From Ancylomarina longa (lineage in GTDB: Bacteria > Bacteroidota > Bacteroidia > Bacteroidales > Marinifilaceae): a stretch of DNA of 64,000 nt. The stretch spans positions 248,001 to 312,000 of the forward strand of contig NZ_RJJX01000001.1 in assembly GCF_003996985.1 (NCBI RefSeq). The letters run 5' to 3'. Positions 43,905 to 52,024 of the stretch are shown piece by piece. Position numbers and translations under genes: made by a program. Position 1 is the first letter of the stretch. Each line of letters starts with the position of its first letter. The notes under the pieces are model-generated. The model was given only the letters and a program-made list of their open reading frames with translations, made no database searches and had not been told where the DNA came from.

Positions 43905-46847
43905 ATGCAACAAAATACATCAGCACCAAAATTTCAACTACTTCAGGAAAGATTAGAAGGTGAAGTACATCAGGATATTACTACAAAAATATTGTATGCC
44001 ACCGATGCGTCGGCCTATAAAGTTATTCCACTGGCAGTGATATATCCCAAGACAGAAAAGGATATTGTGGAACTGATACATTTTGCCCGACAAGAAAAGC
44101 TTTCGCTCATTCCGCGTGCCGCAGGTACTTCGCTGGCCGGACAAGTAGTTGGCAATGGCATTGTAGTAGATATCTCAAAATACTTCACAAAGATCATCGA
44201 ATTAAATACTGAAGAGAAATGGGTGAAAGTACAGCCAGGAGTGATATTAGATGAGCTAAATCTGTATTTAAAGGAGTATGGCTTATTCTTCGGACCCGAA
44301 ACTTCCACGGCAAGCCGTTGTATGATGGGCGGCATGTTAGGAAACAATTCCTGCGGATCGCATTCCATTATATATGGTAGTACCCGCGACCACACACTAG
44401 AGGCCACTTGTATATTAAGCGACGGATCGAAAGCAGTATTTGGGAATATCAGTAAACAAGCTTTTGAGGAAAAATGCGAAGCCAATAATGGCATGGAATC
44501 TCAAGTGTATCGTCAGATAAAAGAGATCCTTAGCAAACCCGAAAATCAGGAATCTATCCGCAAGGAATATCCCGATCCGCAAATAAAAAGAAGAAACACC
44601 GGATATGCCATTGATTTGTTACTGGAAACGGCACCTTTTACCGAAGAAGGAACAGATTTTAACTTTTGCAAATTGCTGGCAGGTTCGGAAGGAACATTGG
44701 CTTTTACTACCGAAATAAAATTGAATCTGGTTGCCACACCACCAAAGGAAAAAGCGCTGGTTTGTGCTCATTTTGCAAATTTGGAAGAAGCCATATCGGG
44801 CAACCTTATCGCTTTAAAATATAAGCCCGGAGCAGTAGAATTAATGGATGAAGAAATTCTAAAACTGAGTGAAGGCAATCATTTGCAGATTCAGAATCGA
44901 TTTTTCCTGCAAGGCAATCCGGGAGCACTTCTCATCATCGAATTTGCCCGGGAATCGATGTCCGAAATTGAAAAGCTCGTCAGCGAGATGGAAGCCGATT
45001 TTAAAAAGAACAAGCTAGGATACCATTTTCCCATGGTTACCAGAGCAGAAAAGATCGCCAGGGTTTGGGAATTGCGCAAATCGGCACTAGGAGTGCTTTC
45101 CAATATGCCTGGAGATGCCAAACCTGTTTCGCTCATCGAAGATACTTCGGTTCGCCCCGAAGTTATGCAGGACTATATTGCAACATTTAAAGAATTGATG
45201 AAAAAGCATCAGATCAATTGCGTATTTCATGCACATATTGGTAGTGGAGAAATTCACATGCGCCCCATATTGAATTTAAAATCTGAAGCCGATCAGCAAA
45301 AATTCTATGCCATTGGTGCCGATTCTGCCAGACTGGTGAAGAAATATAAAGGCTCCTTAAGTGGAGAACATGGCGATGGCCGTCTTCGCGGAGAATTTAT
45401 TTCCATCATGATTGGGGAACACAATTATAATTTATTGCGGGAGATTAAGCATTACTGGGATCCGGAGAACATCTTCAATCCCGGAAAAATTGTGGATACT
45501 CCCAAAATGAATACTCACCTCAGGTATCAAGCCAACCAAATTACGAAAGAGATACCTACCTATTTTGATTTTTCGGGAGATTTGGGAATTCTGCGCGCCA
45601 CCGAACGATGCAATGGATCGGGAGATTGCCGCAACACCCATCTTACCGGCAAGGCAATGTGTCCTAGTTATCAGGCTGGCTTAGATGAAAAAATGAGTAC
45701 GCGGGCACGAGCCAATCTCTTTCGGGAATTCCTCACCAATTCGGAGGAGAAAAACCCTTTTAATCATCCCGAATTGTATGATATTTTAGATTTGTGTTTA
45801 TCGTGTAAAGCGTGTAAAGCAGAATGTCCATCGAATGTGGATATGGCAAAACTGAAAGCGGAATTTTTACAGCAGTATTACAATACGCATGGCATACCGC
45901 TGCGAAGCAGGCTGATTGCCAATATCACAAAAATAAACCAATTAGGAAGTCTGTTTCCCCGATTATTCAATGCCATTAATCAACATCCCTTTATTGGCAA
46001 AGTGGTGAAGAAAAATCTTGGTTTTGCCCCAGAGAGAAGCATACCGAAACTGTACTCCTCTACCCTTCGGAAATGGTATCGTGGCAACACAAATGAGCAG
46101 CAAACATTGGAGCGAAAAGTTTATTTATTTGCCGACGAATTCACCAATTACAACGACACCCCTATTGGGATAAAAACAGTGAAGCTGTTACAAGCTTTGG
46201 GTTACGAAGTATGTATTCCCGATCATCAGGAAAGCGGCAGAACCTATCTATCGAAAGGATTGGTGAAAAAAGCAAAAGCTCTGGCCATAAAGAATGTAAA
46301 TTTATTAAAAGATTTAATCACTAAAGAAACTCCCCTGGTAGGAATAGAGCCTTCGGCAATCCTCACCTTTCGGGATGAATATCCGGAATTAGTCCCCACA
46401 GAAATGCAGGCTGTGGCAAAAAATCTGGCGAAGCATACCTTCACCATAGAAGAATTCTTACATCAGGAAATGCAACGCGGAAATATTAAAAAAGCGCAAT
46501 TCACCCATGAGCAAAAAGAAATTAAATTCCACGCCCATTGTTACCAAAAAGCATTAAGCACGAGTAGCCACACGCAGTTTATACTTAGTTTTCCCGAAAA
46601 CTATACTGCCACCGAAATACCATCGGGATGTTGTGGTATGGCTGGTTCCTTTGGATATGAAAAGGAACATTACGATTTGAGTAAGCAGGTGGGAGAATTG
46701 GTTTTATTGCCGGAAATACGCCGAACTGCCCCATCGGTATTGATTGCTGCTTCGGGAACTTCGTGCCGCCATCAGATTAAAGATGAAAGCGAACGAGAAG
46801 CCGTACATCCTGTCGAGATTTTATGGGAAGCATTGGTACCAAATTGA
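43905..46847 (+). CDS. FAD-linked oxidase with Fe-S domains (D-lactate/2-hydroxyacid dehydrogenase type)
   Basis: This 980-residue protein resembles the YdiJ/Dld-II type. Residues about 45-190 are an FAD_binding_4 domain with PRAAGTSLAGQVVG and GGMLGNNSCGSHS. An FAD-oxidase C-terminal domain follows, containing HAHIGSGEIHMRP and SGEHGDGRLRGEF. An Fe-S domain is at about 600-640 (CNGSGDCR, CLSCKACKAECPSNV), and a CCG-type domain is near 905-920 (SGCCGMAGSFGYE). It should oxidise D-lactate, D-2-hydroxyglutarate or a similar acid at the membrane face. It stands as a single gene, the last core gene before the accessory region. Confidence 0.9.
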   Translation: MQQNTSAPKFQLLQERLEGEVHQDITTKILYATDASAYKVIPLAVIYPKTEKDIVELIHFARQEKLSLIPRAAGTSLAGQVVGNGIVVDISKYFTKIIELNTEEKWVKVQPGVILDELNLYLKEYGLFFGPETSTASRCMMGGMLGNNSCGSHSIIYGSTRDHTLEATCILSDGSKAVFGNISKQAFEEKCEANNGMESQVYRQIKEILSKPENQESIRKEYPDPQIKRRNTGYAIDLLLETAPFTEEGTDFNFCKLLAGSEGTLAFTTEIKLNLVATPPKEKALVCAHFANLEEAISGNLIALKYKPGAVELMDEEILKLSEGNHLQIQNRFFLQGNPGALLIIEFARESMSEIEKLVSEMEADFKKNKLGYHFPMVTRAEKIARVWELRKSALGVLSNMPGDAKPVSLIEDTSVRPEVMQDYIATFKELMKKHQINCVFHAHIGSGEIHMRPILNLKSEADQQKFYAIGADSARLVKKYKGSLSGEHGDGRLRGEFISIMIGEHNYNLLREIKHYWDPENIFNPGKIVDTPKMNTHLRYQANQITKEIPTYFDFSGDLGILRATERCNGSGDCRNTHLTGKAMCPSYQAGLDEKMSTRARANLFREFLTNSEEKNPFNHPELYDILDLCLSCKACKAECPSNVDMAKLKAEFLQQYYNTHGIPLRSRLIANITKINQLGSLFPRLFNAINQHPFIGKVVKKNLGFAPERSIPKLYSSTLRKWYRGNTNEQQTLERKVYLFADEFTNYNDTPIGIKTVKLLQALGYEVCIPDHQESGRTYLSKGLVKKAKALAIKNVNLLKDLITKETPLVGIEPSAILTFRDEYPELVPTEMQAVAKNLAKHTFTIEEFLHQEMQRGNIKKAQFTHEQKEIKFHAHCYQKALSTSSHTQFILSFPENYTATEIPSGCCGMAGSFGYEKEHYDLSKQVGELVLLPEIRRTAPSVLIAASGTSCRHQIKDESEREAVHPVEILWEALVPN

Positions 46848-47084
46848 TACCAAGACCTAATCTTATAAAATACTTTTTTCAGCTATATCTTCGATAAAAA
46901 AGATACAAGCTAAGCCAGCAATGTTTTATTTTTTTTGCCTCAAGAACATTTTATTCGTGGATTCTTCTGAAATCAATATTTCTCAATTCACAATTCGTAT
47001 CAACTTGCTTAGCATCTCCAAGATGCTTAGCAAGTCAATGCTGCCTTTCTATGACTAAAATGTGTGATTTTACAGATAAATTAG

Positions 47085-47110
47085 AAAGACCTCGCTATTG
47101 GAGGTCTTTT
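47085..47110. terminator. Terminator-like hairpin
   Basis: AAAGACCTC (47085-47093) and GAGGTCTTT (47101-47109) form a 9-bp stem with a 7-nt loop, followed by a short T run. It could end read-through from the dehydrogenase gene. Confidence 0.6.
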
Positions 47111-47156
47111 GTTGTTTACGAAAGTATTAGTCGTTCCTACTCTCTTTTTATTCGCG

Positions 47157-47490
47157 CTGCGGCTTTTCAATCCCCGCTGCGGTAAAATCATAGTGCGCTG
47201 CGCTTATTTTTGCCACGCTGCGGCAGTTTGGAGTGCGCTGCGGCAATTTTTTGCAATTCTGCGGACTTTTTTGGTGCGCTGCGGTAAAATCATAGCGTAC
47301 TTCGCGATTTTTTATCGTTCTGCGGCTATTTGAGGTCTCCTGCGGCAGTATCTTGCAATTCTGCGGCTATTTCGGGTCTCCTGCGGCAGTTTTTCACAAT
47401 TCTGCGGACTTTTAAGGCTTCCTGCGCCTAAATATAGCGTCCTGCGGCAAAATTACCCTTCCTGCGGGTTTTTGCCTAGCCTGCGCGGGG
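47157..47490. repeat. Degenerate tandem array, CTGCGG core, about 20.3-bp period, 17 units
   Basis: The core CTGCG(G) or a close variant occurs at 47157, 47177, 47198, 47218, 47238, 47259, 47279, 47301, 47320, 47340, 47361, 47381, 47402, 47422, 47442, 47462 and 47481. Steps range from 19 to 22 bp and average about 20.3 bp. The intervening sequence is AT-rich and variable, with some longer shared blocks (GGTAAAATCATAG twice; TTGCAATTCTGCGG). The period is close to two turns of B-DNA. Confidence 0.9.
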
Positions 47491-47996
47491 GTTACAGAGC
47501 GTTTTCAGGTAGCTCGCTCCCCTGATTAGCCACATCAGTTTTACTTTTCGATACTGCTTTCCATTCCGATTGGGTGGACTGCAAAGCTCTAATTCTTGCA
47601 GGTAAAAGATAACTGTATGCTACCGGTACACCCTTTGTTTCCAAAAGACCATTGTCTTTTTTCCTTGCCGAACAATTGCATTATGTGATTTATAAAAAAT
47701 GTACTAGTGAAATTAAAAAAGCAGTTGCATGTTAAGGCTAATGCATCAAGTTAATGGAGTAAGTTTCTATTTTTCCGGACAAAAGAAATAGACGAAGTAT
47801 TACAGCAAGCTAAAGGCTTTACAGCAGCTTGCTCTCCCCCATTCAACTTATGAAAAGCTTATTTATATTGATTCCAGCTCAATTGTTTTAAATTTTGCAC
47901 AGACAAATTAAATAAAATATATATTTTTATCGGACTCAAATAAAATCAACAGATTTTGTATTGTTTAAAGAGCACAACAAACAGGCATGAATAACT

Positions 47997-48323
47997 ATGG
48001 AACTGCTTCGGAATTACTATAAAAAAGAAAAACCCAAGCAGTGGGTATTTGAAGGAGTAAATAGTTCTAAATACAGTGCCGAAAGTATTTTAAATGTGGT
48101 GAAACAAGCTGCAAAAAGAGCAAAAATTAAAAAACGAGTTGACCCACATATTTTACGTCATAGTTTTGCAACACATCATTTAGAGCAGGGAACAGATTTA
48201 AGATATATACAGGAAGGCTTAGGACATGGTAGTTCGAAAACGACTGAAATTTACACTCATGTATCCAAAACAGATTTCTGTAAGTTTAAAAATCCTATTG
48301 ATGATTTAATCAACACATCTTAA
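47997..48323 (+). pseudogene. Tyrosine recombinase, C-terminal fragment (integron-integrase-like?)
   Basis: This 108-residue ORF is the catalytic end of a tyrosine recombinase. [27 protein letters not shown] carries the H-x-x-R and the later His, and EIYTHVSK carries the Tyr nucleophile. The N-terminal core-binding domain and the first catalytic Arg are missing, and an in-frame stop lies just upstream of the ATG, so the protein should be inactive. The tail after the Tyr, FKNPIDDL, resembles the short SPLD-type tail of IntI-related recombinases. It is followed directly by the cassette array, which makes a relic integron integrase plausible but not proven. Confidence 0.75.
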
Positions 48324-48328
48324 AAAAC

Positions 48329-48365
48329 ATACGCATACACAGCCAAATTGGCTGTGTATGCGTAT
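48329..48365. repeat. 37-nt near-perfect palindrome
   Basis: ATACGCATACACAGCCAA (48329-48346) is followed after one base by its exact reverse complement (48348-48365). It begins 5 bp after the recombinase fragment stop. A run of six A lies on its left, so it would act best as a terminator for minus-strand transcription; a recombination or binding site role is also possible. Confidence 0.9.
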
Positions 48366-48411
48366 AAATTCAACCGATAAAAGAAGTACAAGTCGGAAGA
48401 TTGTGCTGACA

Positions 48412-48418
48412 GTTGGGA
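48412..48418 (+). other. Putative cassette 1 start (attI-like junction)
   Basis: GTTGGGA is the exact reverse complement of TCCCAAC at 49175-49181, the putative R'' box at the end of the same cassette. In integrons the start of an inserted cassette and its own 3' box derive from one attC site, so this match is expected there. A 7-bp match alone is weak; its weight comes from the same rule holding for the next two cassettes. Confidence 0.5.
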
Positions 48419-48475
48419 ATCAAAGCCATTTAATTATTTGTAAATTTCATTATTAACCTTTTAATTTCTAATCTA

Positions 48476-49168
48476 ATGGGATACGTATTATTATTCATTT
48501 TCTTCATTTGTATTTGTTTTATTGCCGGATGGAACACTCTCGGGACAATCCTTGTTGTAGCTACAGTTGTGATTATTATTGTCGCTATTATTTTTTCTGA
48601 AAAAGACAAAGAAGAAAGGAATGAACGAGAAAAAAAAATCAAAGAAGCTAAAGCTAAAAGGAAACAAGAATTGCAAAATGTAATTATACCAGCATATAAT
48701 GAATCTCGAACTGAACTCATTAATAAATACGGTGATCCTACAAAAGTATTTGTATTGAAACAATATAGCTTAGACAAAGAAATTATTGCGTTTGAAGAAT
48801 CAAAAAGAATTTGGATTTGTGGTAAAAACTTTCAGATGAAAAGTATATTAAGTTGTACGTTTACAGATGATAAAAAGGTTGTTAAGGGACAAATTACTTC
48901 TACTACTAAGGCAAATAGTGGAAATATGGTTAAACGAGCTGTTGTAGGTGATGTATTATTAGGAGGTGCTGGCGCAGTTATTGGTGGTTCTACAGCCAAA
49001 AAATCCACTATTACTACGCAAGACGATGATAAAGTTTATCACGACTATACTGTTATTATTAATGTTGACAGTTTATCTGAGCCAATTATTCGAGTTCATA
49101 TTGGTTCTGATAGAAAGACATTGAATGAAATTGTAGGACTTATGAATGTTATAATCAACAGGAAATAA
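48476..49168 (+). CDS. Predicted membrane protein, unknown function (cassette 1)
   Basis: This 230-residue protein begins with one long or two short hydrophobic helices (MGYVLLFIFFICICFIAGW and TILVVATVVIIIVAIIF), then a highly charged Lys/Glu-rich stretch (residues about 43-65), and a soluble part of unknown fold. A glycine-rich segment, VVGDVLLGGAGAVIGGSTAKKST, lies near residue 165 and is followed by HDYTVIINVDSLSEPIIRVHI. I do not recognise the family. The gene ends just before the first attC-like site and lies alone in its putative cassette. Confidence 0.75.
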   Translation: MGYVLLFIFFICICFIAGWNTLGTILVVATVVIIIVAIIFSEKDKEERNEREKKIKEAKAKRKQELQNVIIPAYNESRTELINKYGDPTKVFVLKQYSLDKEIIAFEESKRIWICGKNFQMKSILSCTFTDDKKVVKGQITSTTKANSGNMVKRAVVGDVLLGGAGAVIGGSTAKKSTITTQDDDKVYHDYTVIINVDSLSEPIIRVHIGSDRKTLNEIVGLMNVIINRK

Positions 49169-49232
49169 AACTCATCCCAACAGGCTGTAAAAATCATAAC
49201 AGGTGACGGATTCTTACAGCTATTCGTTAGGC
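49167..49232 (+). other. attC-like site 1 (64-bp repeat copy A)
   Basis: A 64-bp block (49167-49230) recurs without change at 51102-51165. It has the layout of an integron attC site: R''-like TCCCAAC (49175-49181), L''-like GCTGTAA (49184-49190), a 23-nt centre, L'-like TTACAGC (49214-49220), a 5-nt spacer, and R'-like GTTAGGC (49226-49232). GCTGTAA and TTACAGC are exact complements. The R'' box lacks the purine expected at its first base. Confidence 0.65.
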
Positions 49233-49245
49233 ACAAGCAGGAGAA

Positions 49246-49980
49246 ATGAACAGAATGGGAATATCAAGTAAGACAAGAAAAAATATTTGGTCTAAATCAG
49301 CAAATAGATGCTCAATATGTAAGATAGAACTATTCTCAAAAAAAACTGATAGAGATGAATTCAATATTGGTGAAGAATGTCATATAATCAGCAGTAAATT
49401 AGATGGACCAAGACATAAACCGAATATTGATAATTATGACATATCCGACAACTTAATTTTATTGTGTAGAAATCATCACAAAGAAATTGATGAATTGACA
49501 GATACTTATTCTGAGGAACTACTCAGATACATCAAATTAAGTCACGAAAATTGGGTGAAAAATACTTTAGACAAATCAATTAACAAAGGAAAATCAAATA
49601 AACCAAGATTTTTAGCAAGAATAACTTCTGGAAAAGAACTCTTAAATATTGTTTCTGATTCCTATGGATACAGAACTGATTATGATGAAGTGGAAAATGA
49701 AGAAGATGCTAAATATATTGGCGGAGTTTTGCAAGATTTAACTGATTACGGAGATTTAAGTGGAATGGTTGAAGTTTATGATAAAGTACAAATGGGATTG
49801 CAATTAAATGAACTTTTAAAAGACCTTGAACAAAAAGGATATTATCTGTTTGGTGAAAAAAATATAGAAAAAATGAAATTTAAAAATGGAGAAACAGATA
49901 ATTGGTCTATTGCAACTTTGGTAATTAAAAAAAAGGATAATGAAGAAGTAATAAAAATTAACCTTGACAAGAAAAAATAG
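49246..49980 (+). CDS. HNH endonuclease (cassette 2, first gene)
   Basis: This 244-residue protein starts with an HNH/zinc-finger nuclease domain: CSIC (C22, C25), EECHIIS, and NLILLCRNHHKEID, giving a CxxC...CxxH zinc ribbon and the catalytic His pair. The C-terminal part (from about residue 120) has no family I recognise. It starts 12 bp after the attC-like junction. Its TAG stop is followed directly, in the same frame, by the PD-(D/E)xK ORF, so the two could be one interrupted gene or a coupled pair. A role in DNA restriction or defence is an inference from the two nuclease domains. Confidence 0.82.
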   Translation: MNRMGISSKTRKNIWSKSANRCSICKIELFSKKTDRDEFNIGEECHIISSKLDGPRHKPNIDNYDISDNLILLCRNHHKEIDELTDTYSEELLRYIKLSHENWVKNTLDKSINKGKSNKPRFLARITSGKELLNIVSDSYGYRTDYDEVENEEDAKYIGGVLQDLTDYGDLSGMVEVYDKVQMGLQLNELLKDLEQKGYYLFGEKNIEKMKFKNGETDNWSIATLVIKKKDNEEVIKINLDKKK

Positions 49981-50649
49981 TTGATTGCATTGAAAAAGAC
50001 TACTGAAATATATGATAGAGATTTAGAATTGAAGGAGAGATTAAATGCTTTTCTCAAGAACTTAACAAAATCTGAAAAGGACTATTATAACACCTTAAAT
50101 CAGAGCCAACTTCTTGACCTTAAAATGGCTTTATCTGATATAAATAATGTTTTAACATTAAAGACAACTTTAGCATTTAGTAACTGGATTGCTAACTATT
50201 TTAACTTATCAAATGAAGAGCACAATCAATTAGTTCAAAAAGTAAATAGAACTAAACCAAATACTAATGGATTTGATATTCAAGTACCGAACAAAAAAAT
50301 AATAGCTGAAATAAAATGTGTTATTCCAATCAACGAAGGATTTTACTATGGAGCGGCACAACGAAATTCAATTCTTGATGATGCTATCAAATTAACAAAC
50401 GGGAAAAGAGAACTTCCTGATACGACAAAATATATCAAATTAATTGGTCTTATTGACCTTAACGAAAAGACTGATAAAGCAATAGAAAAATTAATTAAGC
50501 CTGCTAAAAACATTAGAACAGAAACACAATTAAGACTGGATAGACACGATATTGTACATAAGTTAAAGTTAATTGATAACTCAACCGAATTAAGTGAATT
50601 AACAACAGACTATGTGTACTTGAAAAAAATAAAAATAGCCAGTGCCTAA
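49981..50649 (+). CDS. Putative PD-(D/E)xK nuclease (cassette 2, second gene)
   Basis: This 222-residue ORF starts at a TTG (49981, or a second TTG at 49990) right behind the HNH gene stop and in the same frame. NGFDIQVPNKKIIAEIKC fits the PD-(D/E)xK core (Asp, then Glu-x-Lys after a hydrophobic strand), as in restriction enzymes. An N-terminal helical part contains a Lys/Glu-rich region. Its TAA stop lies inside the GTGCCTAAC box (50642-50650), as is usual for genes whose 3' ends run into attC sites. No methyltransferase is nearby. Confidence 0.7.
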   Translation: MIALKKTTEIYDRDLELKERLNAFLKNLTKSEKDYYNTLNQSQLLDLKMALSDINNVLTLKTTLAFSNWIANYFNLSNEEHNQLVQKVNRTKPNTNGFDIQVPNKKIIAEIKCVIPINEGFYYGAAQRNSILDDAIKLTNGKRELPDTTKYIKLIGLIDLNEKTDKAIEKLIKPAKNIRTETQLRLDRHDIVHKLKLIDNSTELSELTTDYVYLKKIKIASA

Positions 50650-50775
50650 CAATGTATATAAAAAATAAGCGAGATTGTAGTAACATCAACATTCGTAGCC
50701 CGTTTAACCTTTCTTGCACACAGAAAGATTTTTGCTTCGCAACCGCTTTCTTTTCATATACGCAACGTTGAAATG
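50642..50775 (+). other. attC-like site 2 (about 130 bp, imperfect palindrome)
   Basis: It begins with GTGCCTAAC (50642-50650), an exact 9-bp reverse complement of GTTAGGCAC at the start of cassette 2 (49226-49234). The left arm (AACAATGTATATAAAA) and right arm (TTTTCATATACGCAACGTT, to about 50769) pair with small bulges, and an inner stem (AGAAAG with CTTTCT, and TTGC-TTC-GCAA) lies near 50700-50745. The right end would be GTTGAAA, which fits the GTTRRRY box only partly. This size is closer to long attC sites of the Vibrio type than to the 58-bp site. Confidence 0.55.
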
Positions 50776-50779
50776 AATA

Positions 50780-51103
50780 TTGCTGTGAATTTGAGCGTTT
50801 GAGATAAAATTTCAGGGATTGGGTTAAGGAAGGATTCTTGGGAACGAAGTTCTTCAAAGTCAACGCTTGAAGCGTGCGAGTGTTACACACTTGGAACGTA
50901 AAAACGTTTTTGACTTTGAGAAGTTACAGGACTTTTCCCAGAAAGTCAAGTAAGGAAAGAATCCTGGGGTGTGGCAATCCCTTCTTCCCTTATTGAACAG
51001 ATTCATACATGGATGTATAAACAATACAAAAGGGAATGAAATTTTAAAAGTAAAATTATAAATCAGAATAGCTTAAAATTTACGTCAGTGGTATTCACAG
51101 CAA
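50780..51103. mobile_element. Structured non-coding element with 11-bp terminal inverted repeats
   Basis: TTGCTGTGAAT (50780-50790) and ATTCACAGCAA (51093-51103) are exact inverted repeats bounding 324 bp without a credible ORF. Inside, nested complementary pairs occur: GGGATTG with CAATCCC, GGATTCTT with AAGAATCC, and CAAAGTCAA with TTGACTTTG, plus small hairpins such as CGCTTGAAGCG. The whole element can fold into a long branched structure. A MITE-like insertion or a structured RNA are both possible; the gene content gives no choice. Confidence 0.55.
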
Positions 51104-51167
51104 AACTCATCCCAACAGGCTGTAAAAATCATAACAGGTGACGGATTCTTACAGCTATTCGTTAGCA
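51102..51167 (+). other. attC-like site 3 (64-bp repeat copy B)
   Basis: This is identical over 64 bp (51102-51165) to the block at 49167-49230, then differs at the first base after GTTAG. R''-like TCCCAAC is at 51110-51116 and R'-like GTTAGCA at 51161-51167. The divergence point, inside the R' box, is where integron cassette junctions change from one cassette to the next. Confidence 0.65.
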
Positions 51168-51183
51168 CTTATTTAAGAAAAAA

Positions 51184-51759
51184 ATGAAACGATTACCTAA
51201 ATTTATAGAAAAGAATATTTCAGGAAAAAAGGTTTTAGGACTTTTTATTTTGACCAATGTTGTTTACATCTTTATGCTGACTGTTACAATTCCTAAAACA
51301 ATGGAATTCTCTAACGGAATGAAATTATTGGATATGATGCCCTCTGGATATGATTTGAATTATGTAAGTGAATTATTCAGTTCTCTTGGAGAAAATGGAC
51401 GAGAGACTTATCTAACCAGCCAAATACCTGTGGATATGATTTACCCACTACTTTTCGGACTTTCTTACTGTTTGCTTTTGGGATATTTCTTAAAAAAACT
51501 AAACAAACTTAATAGCCCATTTTTATATTTATGCCTACTTCCTGTAATTGCAGGAATTTCAGATTATTTGGAAAATATAGGAATAATTACAATGTTGAAC
51601 AATTATCCAGACTTGACAGAGACTATGGTTAATGCAACCAATACTTTTACAGTTCTAAAAAGTATTTCAACAAGCGTATTTTTTATTGCCTTGATAGTAA
51701 TCTTAATAATACTTGGAATTAAATTCGTAAAAAGAAATAAAACAAGTGCTAATAAATAG
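51184..51759 (+). CDS. Predicted four-helix membrane protein, unknown function (cassette 3)
   Basis: This 191-residue protein has about four transmembrane helices: VLGLFILTNVVYIFMLTV, MIYPLLFGLSYCLLLGYFL, FLYLCLLPVIAGISDYL, and STSVFFIALIVILIILGI. An extracytoplasmic loop carries LLDMMPSGYDLNYVSELFSSLGENGRETYL. I do not know a function for it. The last codons (AGT GCT AAT) lie in AAGTGCTAAT (51744-51753), which is a 9-of-10 reverse complement of the cassette start GTTAGCACTT (51161-51170). The downstream attC half is not recognisable, so the right end of the array seems degraded. Confidence 0.75.
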   Translation: MKRLPKFIEKNISGKKVLGLFILTNVVYIFMLTVTIPKTMEFSNGMKLLDMMPSGYDLNYVSELFSSLGENGRETYLTSQIPVDMIYPLLFGLSYCLLLGYFLKKLNKLNSPFLYLCLLPVIAGISDYLENIGIITMLNNYPDLTETMVNATNTFTVLKSISTSVFFIALIVILIILGIKFVKRNKTSANK

Positions 51760-52024
51760 AACTATGAGTGGTCTGCAAGACCCAGCGATGAGTACATGTT
51801 GAACTACATCCCGTGTTGCTTTGGATTTTCTATGCTTTTACCGACGATTTTTCTTGTATTCTGAAGTCTTCAGAGGGGGAGTTAGTATTAATCTGGTGCA
51901 TTAATCTTCCTAATTTATGGATTTTCAACAGGCTGTACTGTTTGTAAAGCGATGAAAACCGAGAGATTAGGGCGTACAAATCCAGTCTTCATAGGAATGA
52001 AGATTTGAAACGAAGTCATTCATA

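Larger units (their letters stand above)
46848..47996. other. Gene-poor 1.15-kb region with hairpins and a repeat array
   Basis: No convincing gene is present. From left to right it holds an imperfect 14-bp hairpin (47004-47034, arms CTTGCTTAGCATCT and AGATGCTTAGCAAG), a terminator-like hairpin (47085-47110), the CTGCGG array (47157-47490) and then plain AT-rich sequence up to the recombinase fragment. Confidence 0.7.

Noticed and set aside
47109-47333. 74-codon ORF across the CTGCGG array
   Set aside because: It consists of the translated repeat (RCGKII, ALR and similar), has no family match that I recognise, and the array continues beyond it in other frames with stops.
48430-48777. Minus-strand ORFs opposite the cassette 1 membrane protein
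   Set aside because: They are shadows of a hydrophobic gene; the plus-strand frame has the better start, the charged linker and continuity to the cassette end.
50513-50890. 125-codon minus-strand ORF over attC-like site 2
   Set aside because: It overlaps the end of the PD-(D/E)xK gene and the palindromic site, and its composition shows no domain.
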